From contig NZ_JAAGLT010000020.1 of assembly GCF_010548275.1 (NCBI RefSeq), positions 1 to 64,000 of the forward strand: a stretch of 64,000 nucleotides of DNA, read 5' to 3'. The stretch is from Streptomyces sp. SID12488. Its GTDB lineage: Bacteria; Actinomycetota; Actinomycetes; Streptomycetales; Streptomycetaceae. Both the position numbers and the translations under genes were made by a program. How positions within the stretch are numbered: position 1 is the stretch's first letter; each line of letters begins with the position of its first letter. Positions 42,225 through 50,802 of the stretch are shown here, in pieces. The notes beneath the pieces were generated by a model. The model worked only from the letters and a program-made list of their open reading frames with translations. It was not told the origin of the DNA and searched no databases.

Positions 42225-43052
42225 ATGGGGGAGACACCAGACACACGGCCCACCTCGGAGTTCCACGCACGCAACTTCCCCACGGCGGACGTCGGACGGC
42301 TCGTGGCGGGTCTGGACGCGCAGGACGGGGCCGACGGCGTACGACGGCTGCGTTCCTGGGCGCAGAGCGCGCTGAACCCGCGTCCGGGCGAACACGTGAT
42401 CGACGTGGGCAGTGGCACGGGCTCGCAGACCCTGGCCCTGGCGGCGGCTGTGGCCCCGGCCGGTGACGCTGTGGGCATCGAGGCGAACCCGGCGCTGCGC
42501 GAGGTCGCCGAGCGACGGGCGGCGGCGGCCGGCAGCACGGCCCGCTTCCTGGACGGTGACGCGCTCGCCCTCCCGCTGCCCGACGCCACGGTGGACGTGG
42601 TCTGGTGCGAGCGGGTCCTGCAACACCTGTCCGAACCGGACAAGGCCGTCGGTGACATCGCGAGGGTCCTGCGCCCCGGCGGACGTGTGGTGCTCATCGA
42701 CTCGGACTGGGCGACCGCCCTCCTGCACCCCGGTGATCCCGACACGGTGGCCGCCCTGATGGCGGGAACCCTGGCCGCGGCGGCCAACCCGTACTCGGGA
42801 CGCCGGCTTCCGGACCAGTTGTCCGCCGCGGGGCTGGTGATCGACGACCAGGGCTCGCAGGCGCTGATCCAGGACAACCAGGCGGTGCCCTGGCCCCTGG
42901 TCCGCATGATGGGCGAGTCGACCGTGCGGCGCGGACTGATGACCGAGGAGCAGCGCGACCGTCTGTACGCGGTGCTGACCGAGGCCGCGGAGCGGAGCGC
43001 GCTGCACATGTCGGTGACGATGTTCGCCGTGGTGGCGCACCGCCCCGTCTGA
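42225..43052 (+). CDS. SAM-dependent methyltransferase
   Basis: A 275-residue class I methyltransferase (Methyltransf_11/25 type). Motif I is HVIDVGSGTGSQTLALAAAV, motif II acidic end VGIEANPALREVAERRA, then FLDGDALALPLPDATVDVVW and RVLRPGGRVVLIDSDW. The C-terminus resembles the UbiE/arsenite-methyltransferase-like group that acts on small molecules. No ribosome-binding site is strong before the ATG at 42225; a GTG at 42195 is the alternative. Confidence 0.9.
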   Translation: MGETPDTRPTSEFHARNFPTADVGRLVAGLDAQDGADGVRRLRSWAQSALNPRPGEHVIDVGSGTGSQTLALAAAVAPAGDAVGIEANPALREVAERRAAAAGSTARFLDGDALALPLPDATVDVVWCERVLQHLSEPDKAVGDIARVLRPGGRVVLIDSDWATALLHPGDPDTVAALMAGTLAAAANPYSGRRLPDQLSAAGLVIDDQGSQALIQDNQAVPWPLVRMMGESTVRRGLMTEEQRDRLYAVLTEAAERSALHMSVTMFAVVAHRPV

Positions 43053-43152
43053 CCTGCCCCCGGGGTGGCGTCGGCGCCCGGCATGCGGCCGGAGTCGGGT
43101 CGTGGTCCGCTGTGAGGCCGAGGCCTGAGACGACGGACCCTGTGGCGGCGTG

Positions 43153-43781
43153 ATGTGCTGGAGTGCGACGGCTGATCTGGTGGCGGGCGTGGGCATCGCC
43201 GCCGTGGGCGTGGCGAGCGTGACGGCGGTGGCCCGGGCGGGCCGAGGCCGCGATCTGCCACTGGCCGCGTTGCCGTTGCTCCTGGGGCCCACCAGATCCT
43301 CGAGTCCCTGGTCTGGCGCGCGGGCGGCGGAACCGGCCCGGCAACCATGGTCTGGGCCGCCATCGCCCTCCCGCTGCTTGCCCTGTGGGTGCCGGCGGCC
43401 GTCCTGTGCGCGGCACCCAGGAGAGTGAGACACCGCCTCCTGCTGCCGCTGGCCGTGGGCATCGCGACCAGCACGGCATTCGCGCACAACCTGGCGACCC
43501 ACCGGGTGACGGCGGACATCCGCGGCCACACGGTCGGGTACGGCATCCAGCTGTCCCACTCCGGACCGCTCATCACGGGCTATCTGCTCGCCACGGTCGG
43601 CTCCCTGCTGCTCTCCGGTGACCGCCGTCTGATGCTGTTCGGGATCCTGGCCGGGGCGGGCGCGCCGCTGCGCTGGGCGCTGTGGCGACTGGAGTTCATG
43701 TCGACCTGGTGCGCCCTCGCCGCGCTCTGCTCCCTGGTCCTGCTGGGCTGGGCACGCGGACGCCCGCTGCCAGGGCACTGA
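43153..43781 (+). pseudogene. DUF6629 membrane protein, single-base frameshift
   Basis: The reading starts MCWSATADLVAGVGIAAVGV in one frame and continues from GAHQILESLVWRAGG in another, through LPLLALWVPAAVLCAAPRR, GHTVGYGIQLSHSGPLITGY and RLEFMSTWCALAALCS. Joined, they give a normal DUF6629 protein of about 210 residues with six membrane spans. The break is in CTGGGGCCCACC at 43283-43293, where one G appears missing from a G run. This is either a real frameshift or a sequencing error in a homopolymer. Confidence 0.8.
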
Positions 43782-43783
43782 CG

Positions 43784-43809
43784 CGGCCGGTCCCCGGGGG
43801 AGCCGGCCG
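43784..43809. terminator. Bidirectional hairpin terminator
   Basis: CGGCCGGTCCCC and GGGGGAGCCGGCCG pair over about 12 bp with one bulged base. It fills the 48-bp gap between the convergent DUF6629 and symporter genes. Confidence 0.7.
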
Positions 43810-43829
43810 AGCCATGGGAGCCGTACGCC

Positions 43830-45434
43830 CTACTCGGTGTAGGCCCCGGCTCCGACGAGCGCGCGGACCTCGAACTCCTCGTACGAGGAGGTCTCCTGAC
43901 GGTGTGTCAGGACAGTGCCGAGCCAGCCGAGGAGGAAGCCCGCCGGGATGGAGACGATGCCGGGGTTCTGCAGCGGGAACCAGGCGAAGTCCGCCGACGG
44001 ATAGATGGAGGAGGAGGTCGACGAGACCACCGGCGAGAACACGACCAGAAGCACCGAGCAGACCAGCCCGCCGCACAGGCTGAGCAGCGCGCCCCGGGAG
44101 TTGAAGCGGCGCCAGAACAGGCTGTAGAGGAGCGTGGGCAGCAGAGCGGACGCGGCGATGGCGAAGGCGAGGAAGGCGAGCGTCGAGACGTTGGTCTCCC
44201 ACGACAGCAGGGCCAGTGCCATCCCCAGCATGCCGATGAGCACCGCCGCCAGCCGGGCCGCGCCCAGTTCCTCGGCCTGGGTGGCGCGTCCCTTGCGGAT
44301 GACCTCGCCGTACAGGTCGTGGGCGAGGGACGAGGCCGCGGCGAGGGTGAGACCGGCCGCGACCGCGAGCAGCGTGACGAAGGCCAGGCAGGACAGGAGC
44401 GCGGTGAGTATCCCGCCGCCGATGGACTGCGCGAGCAGCAGGACGGCCGCGTCGCCCTTCGGGTCGGTGTCGATGATGGACTCGCGGCCCACGAGAGCGG
44501 TGGCGCCCAGGCCTAGGATGCCGGCGGCCAGACAGACGAAGCCGACCAGACCCGCTGCCCACACGACCGAGGAGCGCAGGACGTTGGTGGAGCGCGGGGC
44601 GAGCAGCCGCATCATCACGTGGGGGAGTGCGGCGAGGCCGAGCACGATGGCCAACTGGAGGCTGAGGAAGTCGAGTTTGCTGGTGGTGCTCGCGCCGTAG
44701 CGCAGACCGGGCTCCAGGAACCGCTGGCCGAGGCCGCTGTTCTCGGTGGCTGCTTCCAGCAGCGCGTCGAGGTTCCAGTCGAAGCGGTGCAGCACCATGA
44801 CGGCCGTGACGGCGACGCCGGATATGAGCATCACGGCCTTGACGATCTGGATGAACGTGGCGCCGGGCATACCCCCGAGCGAGGCGTACACGATGACGAT
44901 GGTGCCGATGACGACGACGCACAAGGTGCGGGTGGTGGTGCTGGGCACGCCGGTGAACTGGGTCAACAGGGCGACGCTGCCGACGAGTTGGGCCACCAGG
45001 TAGAGGCAGCAGATGGTCAGGGTGCAGATGGAGAGCGCGAGCCGGACCGCCCGTCCACCCTGGGGCAGCCGCAGCGCGAGGGTGTCCCCGAGGGTGAACC
45101 TGCCGGAGTTGCGTAGCGGTTCGGCGATCACCAGGATCACCATCATCCAGGCGACCGTGGTGCCGCACAGGTACAACAGCCCGTCGTAGCCGGTGAGGGC
45201 GACCAGTCCGGTACTGCCCAGCAGGGTCGCGGCCGAGAGGTAGTCCCCGCACATCGCCAGCCCGTTGCGCAGCGGCGACATCTCCCGGTTGCCGAGATAG
45301 AACTCGGCGACCTCGTCGCGCTGCGGGGCGATCAGCAGCGCGGCGAACAGCGTGACCACGACGACCGACAGGAACAGTACGAAGGTCAGTTGCCGACTGA
45401 ACGGGTCGACGACTCCGGCACCGATGGTCACCAC
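43830..45434 (-). CDS. Sodium/solute symporter (cation-acetate symporter type)
   Basis: A 534-residue SSS-family transporter. Family marks: EFYLGNREMSPLRNGLAMCG (the helix-1 region), DYLSAATLLGSTGLVALTGY, FTLGDTLALRLPQGGRAVRL, and YASLGGMPGATFIQIVKAVM. About 13 hydrophobic spans. Relatives ActP/MctC import acetate, pyruvate or propionate with Na+ or H+. It overlaps the upstream DUF485 gene by 7 bp, the usual pairing for this subfamily. Confidence 0.92.
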   Translation of the reverse strand: MVTIGAGVVDPFSRQLTFVLFLSVVVVTLFAALLIAPQRDEVAEFYLGNREMSPLRNGLAMCGDYLSAATLLGSTGLVALTGYDGLLYLCGTTVAWMMVILVIAEPLRNSGRFTLGDTLALRLPQGGRAVRLALSICTLTICCLYLVAQLVGSVALLTQFTGVPSTTTRTLCVVVIGTIVIVYASLGGMPGATFIQIVKAVMLISGVAVTAVMVLHRFDWNLDALLEAATENSGLGQRFLEPGLRYGASTTSKLDFLSLQLAIVLGLAALPHVMMRLLAPRSTNVLRSSVVWAAGLVGFVCLAAGILGLGATALVGRESIIDTDPKGDAAVLLLAQSIGGGILTALLSCLAFVTLLAVAAGLTLAAASSLAHDLYGEVIRKGRATQAEELGAARLAAVLIGMLGMALALLSWETNVSTLAFLAFAIAASALLPTLLYSLFWRRFNSRGALLSLCGGLVCSVLLVVFSPVVSSTSSSIYPSADFAWFPLQNPGIVSIPAGFLLGWLGTVLTHRQETSSYEEFEVRALVGAGAYTE

Positions 45435-45862
45435 CTGCGGTACTCCCTCGTGCTCTGCGGACGGGCGCCGGCCCGCTCGGCGGGACGGCGCTGTCCGGTC
45501 CGAGACTGTTCCAACTGGTCGCGCAGCCCCCGGGCGACCGGATCGAAGCTGGTGCGCATGCGCAATACGTAGCGCCAGGCGGTCACCACCATCACCAGGA
45601 ACTGCCCCAGTCCGAGCGCGAGTCCGAGGGTGAAATGACCGGCGAGTGGCTGATTCATGATGCCGGGTGCGAAGTTCGACAACAGGACGTACAGGAGGAA
45701 TCCGCCGACGGAGAGTGCTGTCGACACCGCCGCGAAGCGGCGATACCCCTTGCGCATTGACTGAAATTCAGGATGGCTGTGTATCACCCGTTCCGGCGTG
45801 GGTTCGGGGTACGTCGGGCCGTATGCGGGCGGCTCGTCCGGCCGCGTGAAATAATTGGACAC
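45428..45862 (-). CDS. DUF485 membrane protein, symporter partner
   Basis: A 144-residue protein with the DUF485 core HPEFQSMRKGYRRFAAVSTA, two membrane spans at about residues 48-68 and 80-102 (HFTLGLALGLGQFLVMVVTA) and a basic C-terminus. DUF485 proteins are encoded with SSS acetate symporters and probably help assemble or regulate them. A GTG start; the 3' end overlaps the symporter by 7 bp. Confidence 0.9.
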   Translation of the reverse strand: MSNYFTRPDEPPAYGPTYPEPTPERVIHSHPEFQSMRKGYRRFAAVSTALSVGGFLLYVLLSNFAPGIMNQPLAGHFTLGLALGLGQFLVMVVTAWRYVLRMRTSFDPVARGLRDQLEQSRTGQRRPAERAGARPQSTREYRRW

Positions 45863-46307
45863 AAACGCACCTTCTTCGCTGCATTATGTCGCGCATCCAA
45901 CTCTTCCGAGCCGTCGGTCAGCCAGCTCACCAGGGGTGACGGAAAAGGCCGGAGTCACGTTCTTGTGCGGGCTTGGCGGGCGAATCGTGAATCCGGACGT
46001 ATTGCCGAGTGAATGGGTGACGGCGGGTCAGGAAGCGGATTATGGCAGCGGCGCTCCGGAACAATCAACGGGCTGTGGACCACTGTTGAGTACTGGCTCA
46101 TTCGCGCTCCTCGCGGGCGCTTTGTCGTCCGGCGCAACCTGCGGAAATTCGCCGCGGCTGGACCAGGTCCGTACTGTCCCCAGCTCGGACTGTCTCAAAT
46201 GCGCCGTGCCGGAAAGGTGGGGAGGCCGCGGTGTGGAGACGTGGTGAAGGGGAAGCCGAGGGGTAGGAAGGTCGGAGCAGAGGCACACACGGAACAGCGG
46301 AGGGGTG
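45863..46307. other. Gene-free stretch between divergent operons
   Basis: About 445 bp upstream of both the DUF485-symporter operon and the DUF1232 gene. Base composition is more mixed near 45,870-46,080, in keeping with promoters. I find no RNA gene, clear operator or credible coding region. Confidence 0.55.
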
Positions 46308-46649
46308 ATGGATTCCACCACGACAGTGATTGTGATCGTCGCGGTCCTGGCAGCGGCCGCGCTGGCCGTGGCGGGCACCCTGATGGTCCGGCTGGTCCGC
46401 ACCCGCCGGGACCTGCGCCGCGCGGGGCTGCCGACGGGCTCGCGCTGGGTCTTCTGGGGGGCGGTCGCCTACCTGGTGCTCCCGACCGACCTCGTGCCCG
46501 ATCCCGTCTACCTCGACGACATCGGCGTACTTCTGCTGGCCCTGCGCAGCATGCGCAACCAGGCGCGGGAGTTCGGCCTCGGAGGGCAGTCCGAATCCGT
46601 TGCGACCGGCGGCCCGGATCCAGTCGGCCGCCTGGACAAATCCAGGTGA
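46308..46649 (+). CDS. DUF1232 (YkvA-like) membrane protein
   Basis: A 113-residue protein: membrane span at about residues 6-28, then the DUF1232 core WVFWGAVAYLVLPTDLVPDP and VYLDDIGVLLLALRSMRNQ. Family function unknown. GGAGG precedes the ATG at 46308; the GTG three bases earlier is too close to it. Confidence 0.83.
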   Translation: MDSTTTVIVIVAVLAAAALAVAGTLMVRLVRTRRDLRRAGLPTGSRWVFWGAVAYLVLPTDLVPDPVYLDDIGVLLLALRSMRNQAREFGLGGQSESVATGGPDPVGRLDKSR

Positions 46650-46718
46650 GGGACGAGGACGACGAAGGCTCGGCTCGCGGCACCCGCGAGTCGAGCCCTG
46701 TCGCTGTTGCGGACCTGC

Positions 46719-48083
46719 TTACGCCTCGCTGGCCCGGAGCATGTCCTCACGCTCGACGAGCTTCACCCGCTCGCGTCCCTGGGGCTCTCCCAGGGCCTTC
46801 TCCGCGGCGTCCAGCCGGTGCCAGCCCTCCCACGTGGTGAAGCGGACGTCCCGCTCGCCGAGAAACGCGTCCACCGCCTCGGGGGCGGGCGAAGCCGGTT
46901 CGGGCAGTCGGCCGTTCGCGTAGTCGTCCAGGAGGTTGGCGACGGTCTCGTTGGCGTCACCCTTCGTGTGCCCGATGAGCCCGACGGGGCCGCGCCGGAT
47001 CCAGCCGGTGACGTACATCGACGCGAGGTGCTCGCCGGTCTCCTCGATCACCCGGCCGCCCTGATCGGGGACGGTGCCCGACTCGACGTCCCAGGGCAGC
47101 TTGGGCAGCTTGTCGGACAGGTAGCCCACGGCACGGTAGACCGCGCTCACGTCCCAGTCCTTGAAGGCGCCGGTGCCCTTGACGTTGCCGGTGCCGTCGA
47201 GAGTGGTCCGTTCCGTACGCAGACCGACGACCTCGCCGTCCTCGCCGAGGATCTCGGTGGGTGACTCGAAGAAGTGCAGGAACAGTTTGTGCGGCCGGTC
47301 GCCGATGTCGCGGATGGCCCAGTTCTCCAGCGTCTTGGCGACCATGTCGGCCTGCTTGTTGCCGCGCCGGGTCGCGATCGAGCCGTCGTCGTAGTCGATG
47401 TCCTCGGGGTCGACGATGACCTCGATGTTGGGGGAGTGGTCCAGCTCGCGCAGCTCCATCGGGCTGAACTTGGCCTGCGCCGGGCCACGGCGGCCGAAGA
47501 CGTGGACTTCGAGCGCCTTGTTGGCCTTGAGCCCTTCGTGGACGTTCGGCGGGATCTCGGTCGGCAGCAGTTCGTCCGCCGTCTTGCCGAGAATCCGCGC
47601 CACGTCGAGCGCGACGTTGCCGACTCCGAGGACCGCGACCTTCTCCGCGTCGAGGGGCCACGTACGCGGAACATCCGGGTGTCCGTCGTACCAGGAGACG
47701 AAGTCGGCGGCCCCGTACGAGCCGTTCAACTCGACTCCGGGTATGTCGAGGGCCCGGTCGGCCGTGGCTCCCGTGGAGAAGATCACCGCGTCGTAGAAGG
47801 CGCGCAGATCGTCCAGGTTGATGTCGCCCGGGTAGTCGACATTGCCGAAGAGACGGATCTGCGGCTTGTCGAGCACCTGGTGCAGGGCCGTGATGATGCC
47901 CTTGATGCGGGGGTGGTCGGGGGCGACGCCGTACCGGATCAGACCGAACGGGGCCGGCATCCGCTCGAACAGGTCGATGGACACGCCGGGCTCCGCGGCC
48001 ACTGCGGACTTCAGCAACGCGTCGGCGGCGTAGATCCCGGCGGGGCCGGCTCCGACAATGGCCACCCGCAGAGGGCGAGGCAT
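46719..48083 (-). CDS. Ferredoxin-NADP+ reductase, FprA/adrenodoxin-reductase type
   Basis: A 454-residue FAD enzyme. It shows the FAD motif RVAIVGAGPAGIYAADALLK, the family block FGLIRYGVAPDHPRIKGI, the NADPH motif VAVLGVGNVALDVARIL, and GRRGPAQAKFSPMELREL. It passes electrons between NADPH and ferredoxin, serving P450s or iron metabolism. An iron-box-like sequence at 48134-48149 lies in its promoter, so iron-dependent repression by a DtxR/IdeR-type protein is likely. The ATG at 48083 follows AAGGGAA. Confidence 0.94.
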   Translation of the reverse strand: MPRPLRVAIVGAGPAGIYAADALLKSAVAAEPGVSIDLFERMPAPFGLIRYGVAPDHPRIKGIITALHQVLDKPQIRLFGNVDYPGDINLDDLRAFYDAVIFSTGATADRALDIPGVELNGSYGAADFVSWYDGHPDVPRTWPLDAEKVAVLGVGNVALDVARILGKTADELLPTEIPPNVHEGLKANKALEVHVFGRRGPAQAKFSPMELRELDHSPNIEVIVDPEDIDYDDGSIATRRGNKQADMVAKTLENWAIRDIGDRPHKLFLHFFESPTEILGEDGEVVGLRTERTTLDGTGNVKGTGAFKDWDVSAVYRAVGYLSDKLPKLPWDVESGTVPDQGGRVIEETGEHLASMYVTGWIRRGPVGLIGHTKGDANETVANLLDDYANGRLPEPASPAPEAVDAFLGERDVRFTTWEGWHRLDAAEKALGEPQGRERVKLVEREDMLRASEA

Positions 48084-48133
48084 GATCAGGTTCCCTTCGA
48101 GCGAGGACAAGAGATCTTCGAAGGAAGCCTAAA

Positions 48134-48149
48134 CTAAGGCAAGCCTAAG
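48134..48149 (-). promoter_or_regulatory. Iron-box-like (DtxR/IdeR) operator
   Basis: On the minus strand: CTTAGGCTTGCCTTAG, followed by a second TTAGGCTT. This resembles the Streptomyces DmdR iron box (TTAGGTTAGGCTAACCTAA-type). It lies about 50 bp upstream of the ferredoxin reductase start, at a promoter position. Confidence 0.65.
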
Positions 48150-48315
48150 CTGGTACGGGGGTCCGGGTTATGAGCCCATAAACTGGACTTATGGGTCTGT
48201 GGGACCCTCCTGGACACCGTGTTTTCTTAGAGGTTCGTATGAATCCGTGTGGCGCTTGAACGCCCGTGAGTCCGGCTGCGTATGGGACTGGGGACATTTC
48301 CATGTCGAATCGGCC

Positions 48316-50388
48316 ATGATGCGGAGTACTTCCGTGGGACGTAACACGCGCAGACGCCCAACAGGCCCCCGCCGCGCCACCTTTGCGGCGATCGCCCTGA
48401 TGCTGGGCGGAGGTGGACTGGTCGTGGGGAACGTGTACGCCTCGGCCACCGAAGGAGGTCAGAGGGGCGACTCGGCTCAGCGGAGCGGGACCGACCGGAC
48501 ACTGTCCTCGGGAGCCGCCACGATCGACTGCCCCGATGTCGGCGACCAGTTGGCGTTCGTGCCGGACGAGGCCCGGTCGGAGGTCGACGGCGAACTCGCC
48601 GCCCTGGACCAGCAGATAGCCGAGGCCTATCAGCGGCTGCAGGAGTCGACGCAGGCGATGCAGCAGGACAGCGGCTTCGCCGACTCGGCGATCATGAACC
48701 CGCTGAAGGAGAAGCGGGCCGCGACCATCGAGCGCATCGCCATCGCCATCGACCGGGTGGGAGACCGCCCGCAGGGCATCGAGGACCTGGCGGCCTGCGA
48801 GTTCCGTGCCTCCGGCAATCAGACCGGGGAGTGGCAGGACCAGAACGGCGACCAGAACGGCGACAACCAGGACGGTCAGGGCAACCAGGACGGTCAAGAC
48901 GGTCAGGACCAGGGTGATGGTCAGGGCGATGACCAGGGCGGCCAGGAGGACCAGCAGAGCGGCAACGGTGGCCAGGCCGGGAACGGGCCGGTCGCCGGCG
49001 ACTTCGCGGACATCACCACGGTCCAGCCCAACGCGCAGTTCCCGTCCCCGGAGAACAACGCCTCCCGTGGCACCTTCGCCACCAGCTGCGGTGTGAACGC
49101 GAACGGCCTGTTCAACTCGGACAACGTCATCGTGGCCCCCGGCGTCTCCAACGGCGCACACCACTTCCACGACTACGTCGGCAACCAGTCCAACGACGCT
49201 TTCGCGAGCAACGACGACCTGGCCGCGGCGCAGACCAGTTGCGTGGACCAGGGCGACAGATCCTCCTACTTCTGGCCCGTCCTGCGCCTGCAGAACGGTG
49301 CGCAGGAACAGGACGCCCAGTCTCCCGGCGGCGGTATCGAAGGCAACGCCGGTGAGATCGTCACGCCCTCGCAGGTCACGATGACGTTCGTGGGCAACCC
49401 GCGCGGCCAGGTCGTGGCCATGCCCAAGCTGCTGCGCATCATCACCGGCGACGCTAAGGCGTTCGTCAACGGCAACGCCAACGTCAACGCCTCCTGGAGC
49501 TGCACCGGGTTCGAGGACCGGCAGCTCAAGGACAAGTACCCGCTGTGCCCCCAGGGCAGCGACGTCGTGCGCACGTTCAGGTTCCAGAGCTGCTGGGACG
49601 GCAGGAACATCGACAGCGCCAACCACCGCACCCACGTGGCGTTCGCCGACGCCGCCGGAAACTGTGCGAACGACTTCCAGGCGATTCCGCAGCTGGTGCA
49701 GCGCATCGTCTACGACGTCGACGCGCCGAGCCTCCAGGACGGCGGCCGTACGGTGCCACTGTTCGCGGTCGACTCCTTCCCCGAGCAGCTGCACAAGCCG
49801 GTCACGGACCACGGCGACTTCATCAACGTCTTCGACGAGGACCTGATGCGGGAGATGGTCGACTGCATCAACACCGGCCGGCAGTGCGGCGCCGGCTCCT
49901 CGAACGGCGAGGACCCGGGAAACAGCCCCGCGCCGACTCCCGACCCGCCGTCCGGTGGGACCGACGAGCCGACCGCCGACCCCACGGTCACCCCGGGCGA
50001 CGACGAGACCCCGGAGCCCTCGGACTCCCCTTCGTCTCCCCCCTCGTCCCTCCCGAGTACACAGGCACCGGACCCGGCGAGCACCCCTCCCACCAAGGAG
50101 CCCGTCGAAGCTGAGCCCAAGGCCTACACGTCGCCGCCGGCCACCCAGCGAGCCGAGTCGGCCGCGTCGCCGACCGACGACGCCGACGGCCAGGCAGGCG
50201 GCGCGGCGACCGCGGACGAAGGAAACGGCAACGGCAACGGTGACGTCTCCGTCCCGCAGACCGAACCGCAGGCCGTCACAGGAGATCTCGCCGACACGGG
50301 AACCCAGCTGTGGCCGGCCGGGATCGGAGCGGTTCTCCTGATCGCCGGCTTCCTGATGCTGCGCCGCATCCGGCAGGCATCACGATGA
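48316..50388 (+). CDS. Surface-anchored DUF1996 protein with LAXTG sorting signal
   Basis: A 690-residue exported protein. Signal peptide or anchor at about residues 20-42 (FAAIALMLGGGGLVVGNVYA); helical segment with DQQIAEAYQRLQESTQAMQQ; low-complexity Gln/Asp/Gly/Asn region at about 172-222; DUF1996 domain (about 230-510; HHFHDYVGNQSNDAFASNDD, FWPVLRLQNG, SCWDGRNIDSANHRTHVAF); Pro/Thr/Ser-rich stalk; and a C-terminal LADTG (658-662) followed by a hydrophobic segment and RRIRQ. The end is a sortase signal of the class E LAXTG type. DUF1996 proteins are extracellular and otherwise undescribed. Start choice between the ATGs at 48316 and 48319 is uncertain. Confidence 0.88.
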   Translation: MMRSTSVGRNTRRRPTGPRRATFAAIALMLGGGGLVVGNVYASATEGGQRGDSAQRSGTDRTLSSGAATIDCPDVGDQLAFVPDEARSEVDGELAALDQQIAEAYQRLQESTQAMQQDSGFADSAIMNPLKEKRAATIERIAIAIDRVGDRPQGIEDLAACEFRASGNQTGEWQDQNGDQNGDNQDGQGNQDGQDGQDQGDGQGDDQGGQEDQQSGNGGQAGNGPVAGDFADITTVQPNAQFPSPENNASRGTFATSCGVNANGLFNSDNVIVAPGVSNGAHHFHDYVGNQSNDAFASNDDLAAAQTSCVDQGDRSSYFWPVLRLQNGAQEQDAQSPGGGIEGNAGEIVTPSQVTMTFVGNPRGQVVAMPKLLRIITGDAKAFVNGNANVNASWSCTGFEDRQLKDKYPLCPQGSDVVRTFRFQSCWDGRNIDSANHRTHVAFADAAGNCANDFQAIPQLVQRIVYDVDAPSLQDGGRTVPLFAVDSFPEQLHKPVTDHGDFINVFDEDLMREMVDCINTGRQCGAGSSNGEDPGNSPAPTPDPPSGGTDEPTADPTVTPGDDETPEPSDSPSSPPSSLPSTQAPDPASTPPTKEPVEAEPKAYTSPPATQRAESAASPTDDADGQAGGAATADEGNGNGNGDVSVPQTEPQAVTGDLADTGTQLWPAGIGAVLLIAGFLMLRRIRQASR

Positions 50389-50407
50389 CGACCCCGGGAG
50401 CCTCTGC

Positions 50408-50698
50408 TCAGGGCCGGTAGGACTGCTGCGGCGGCGTGTCGGTCCGGCCGCCGGATCCGGCACCGCCGTCGACGCCCCGCATCTGCTCCGCCTGTTCCCT
50501 GGTCACCTTCTGCTCCGCACCGCAGAAGGTGCACTGGGTCGTGTACTTCGTCGAGAAGGGGAACAGGGGCACGAAGAACAGGGTGAACTTGGTGACGCGC
50601 TTCCGGAGCGCGTGCGCGGAGGGATTCCCGCACTGGCCGCACACCAGCGTGAGTATCGCGAGCTGGTAGAGGTATCCCTTGGTGCCGAAAATGATCAC
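50408..50698 (-). CDS. Zinc-ribbon domain protein
   Basis: A 96-residue protein with a membrane-associated or buried stretch (VTKFTLFFVPLFPFSTKY) between two Cys pairs (CGQCGN and CTFCGA), a zinc-ribbon arrangement, and a Gly/Pro-rich tail. GTG start after AGGACTTGCAAC. This matches the small zinc-ribbon proteins common in actinobacteria; function unknown. Confidence 0.82.
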   Translation of the reverse strand: MIIFGTKGYLYQLAILTLVCGQCGNPSAHALRKRVTKFTLFFVPLFPFSTKYTTQCTFCGAEQKVTREQAEQMRGVDGGAGSGGRTDTPPQQSYRP

Positions 50699-50802
50699 GT
50701 TGCAAGTCCTGTCGTCGGTGCGTCGGTGCGTCTGTTCGATTGTCGGTCCGGCCCCCTCAGAAGGGGGTAGTGGATTATGCACTTCCGGTTCATGGTGGGC
50801 GC

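Noticed and set aside
48831..48965. Gln/Asp/Gly/Asn-rich repeated codons as an independent repeat element
   Set aside because: It is in frame within the DUF1996 protein and is best read as a low-complexity linker.
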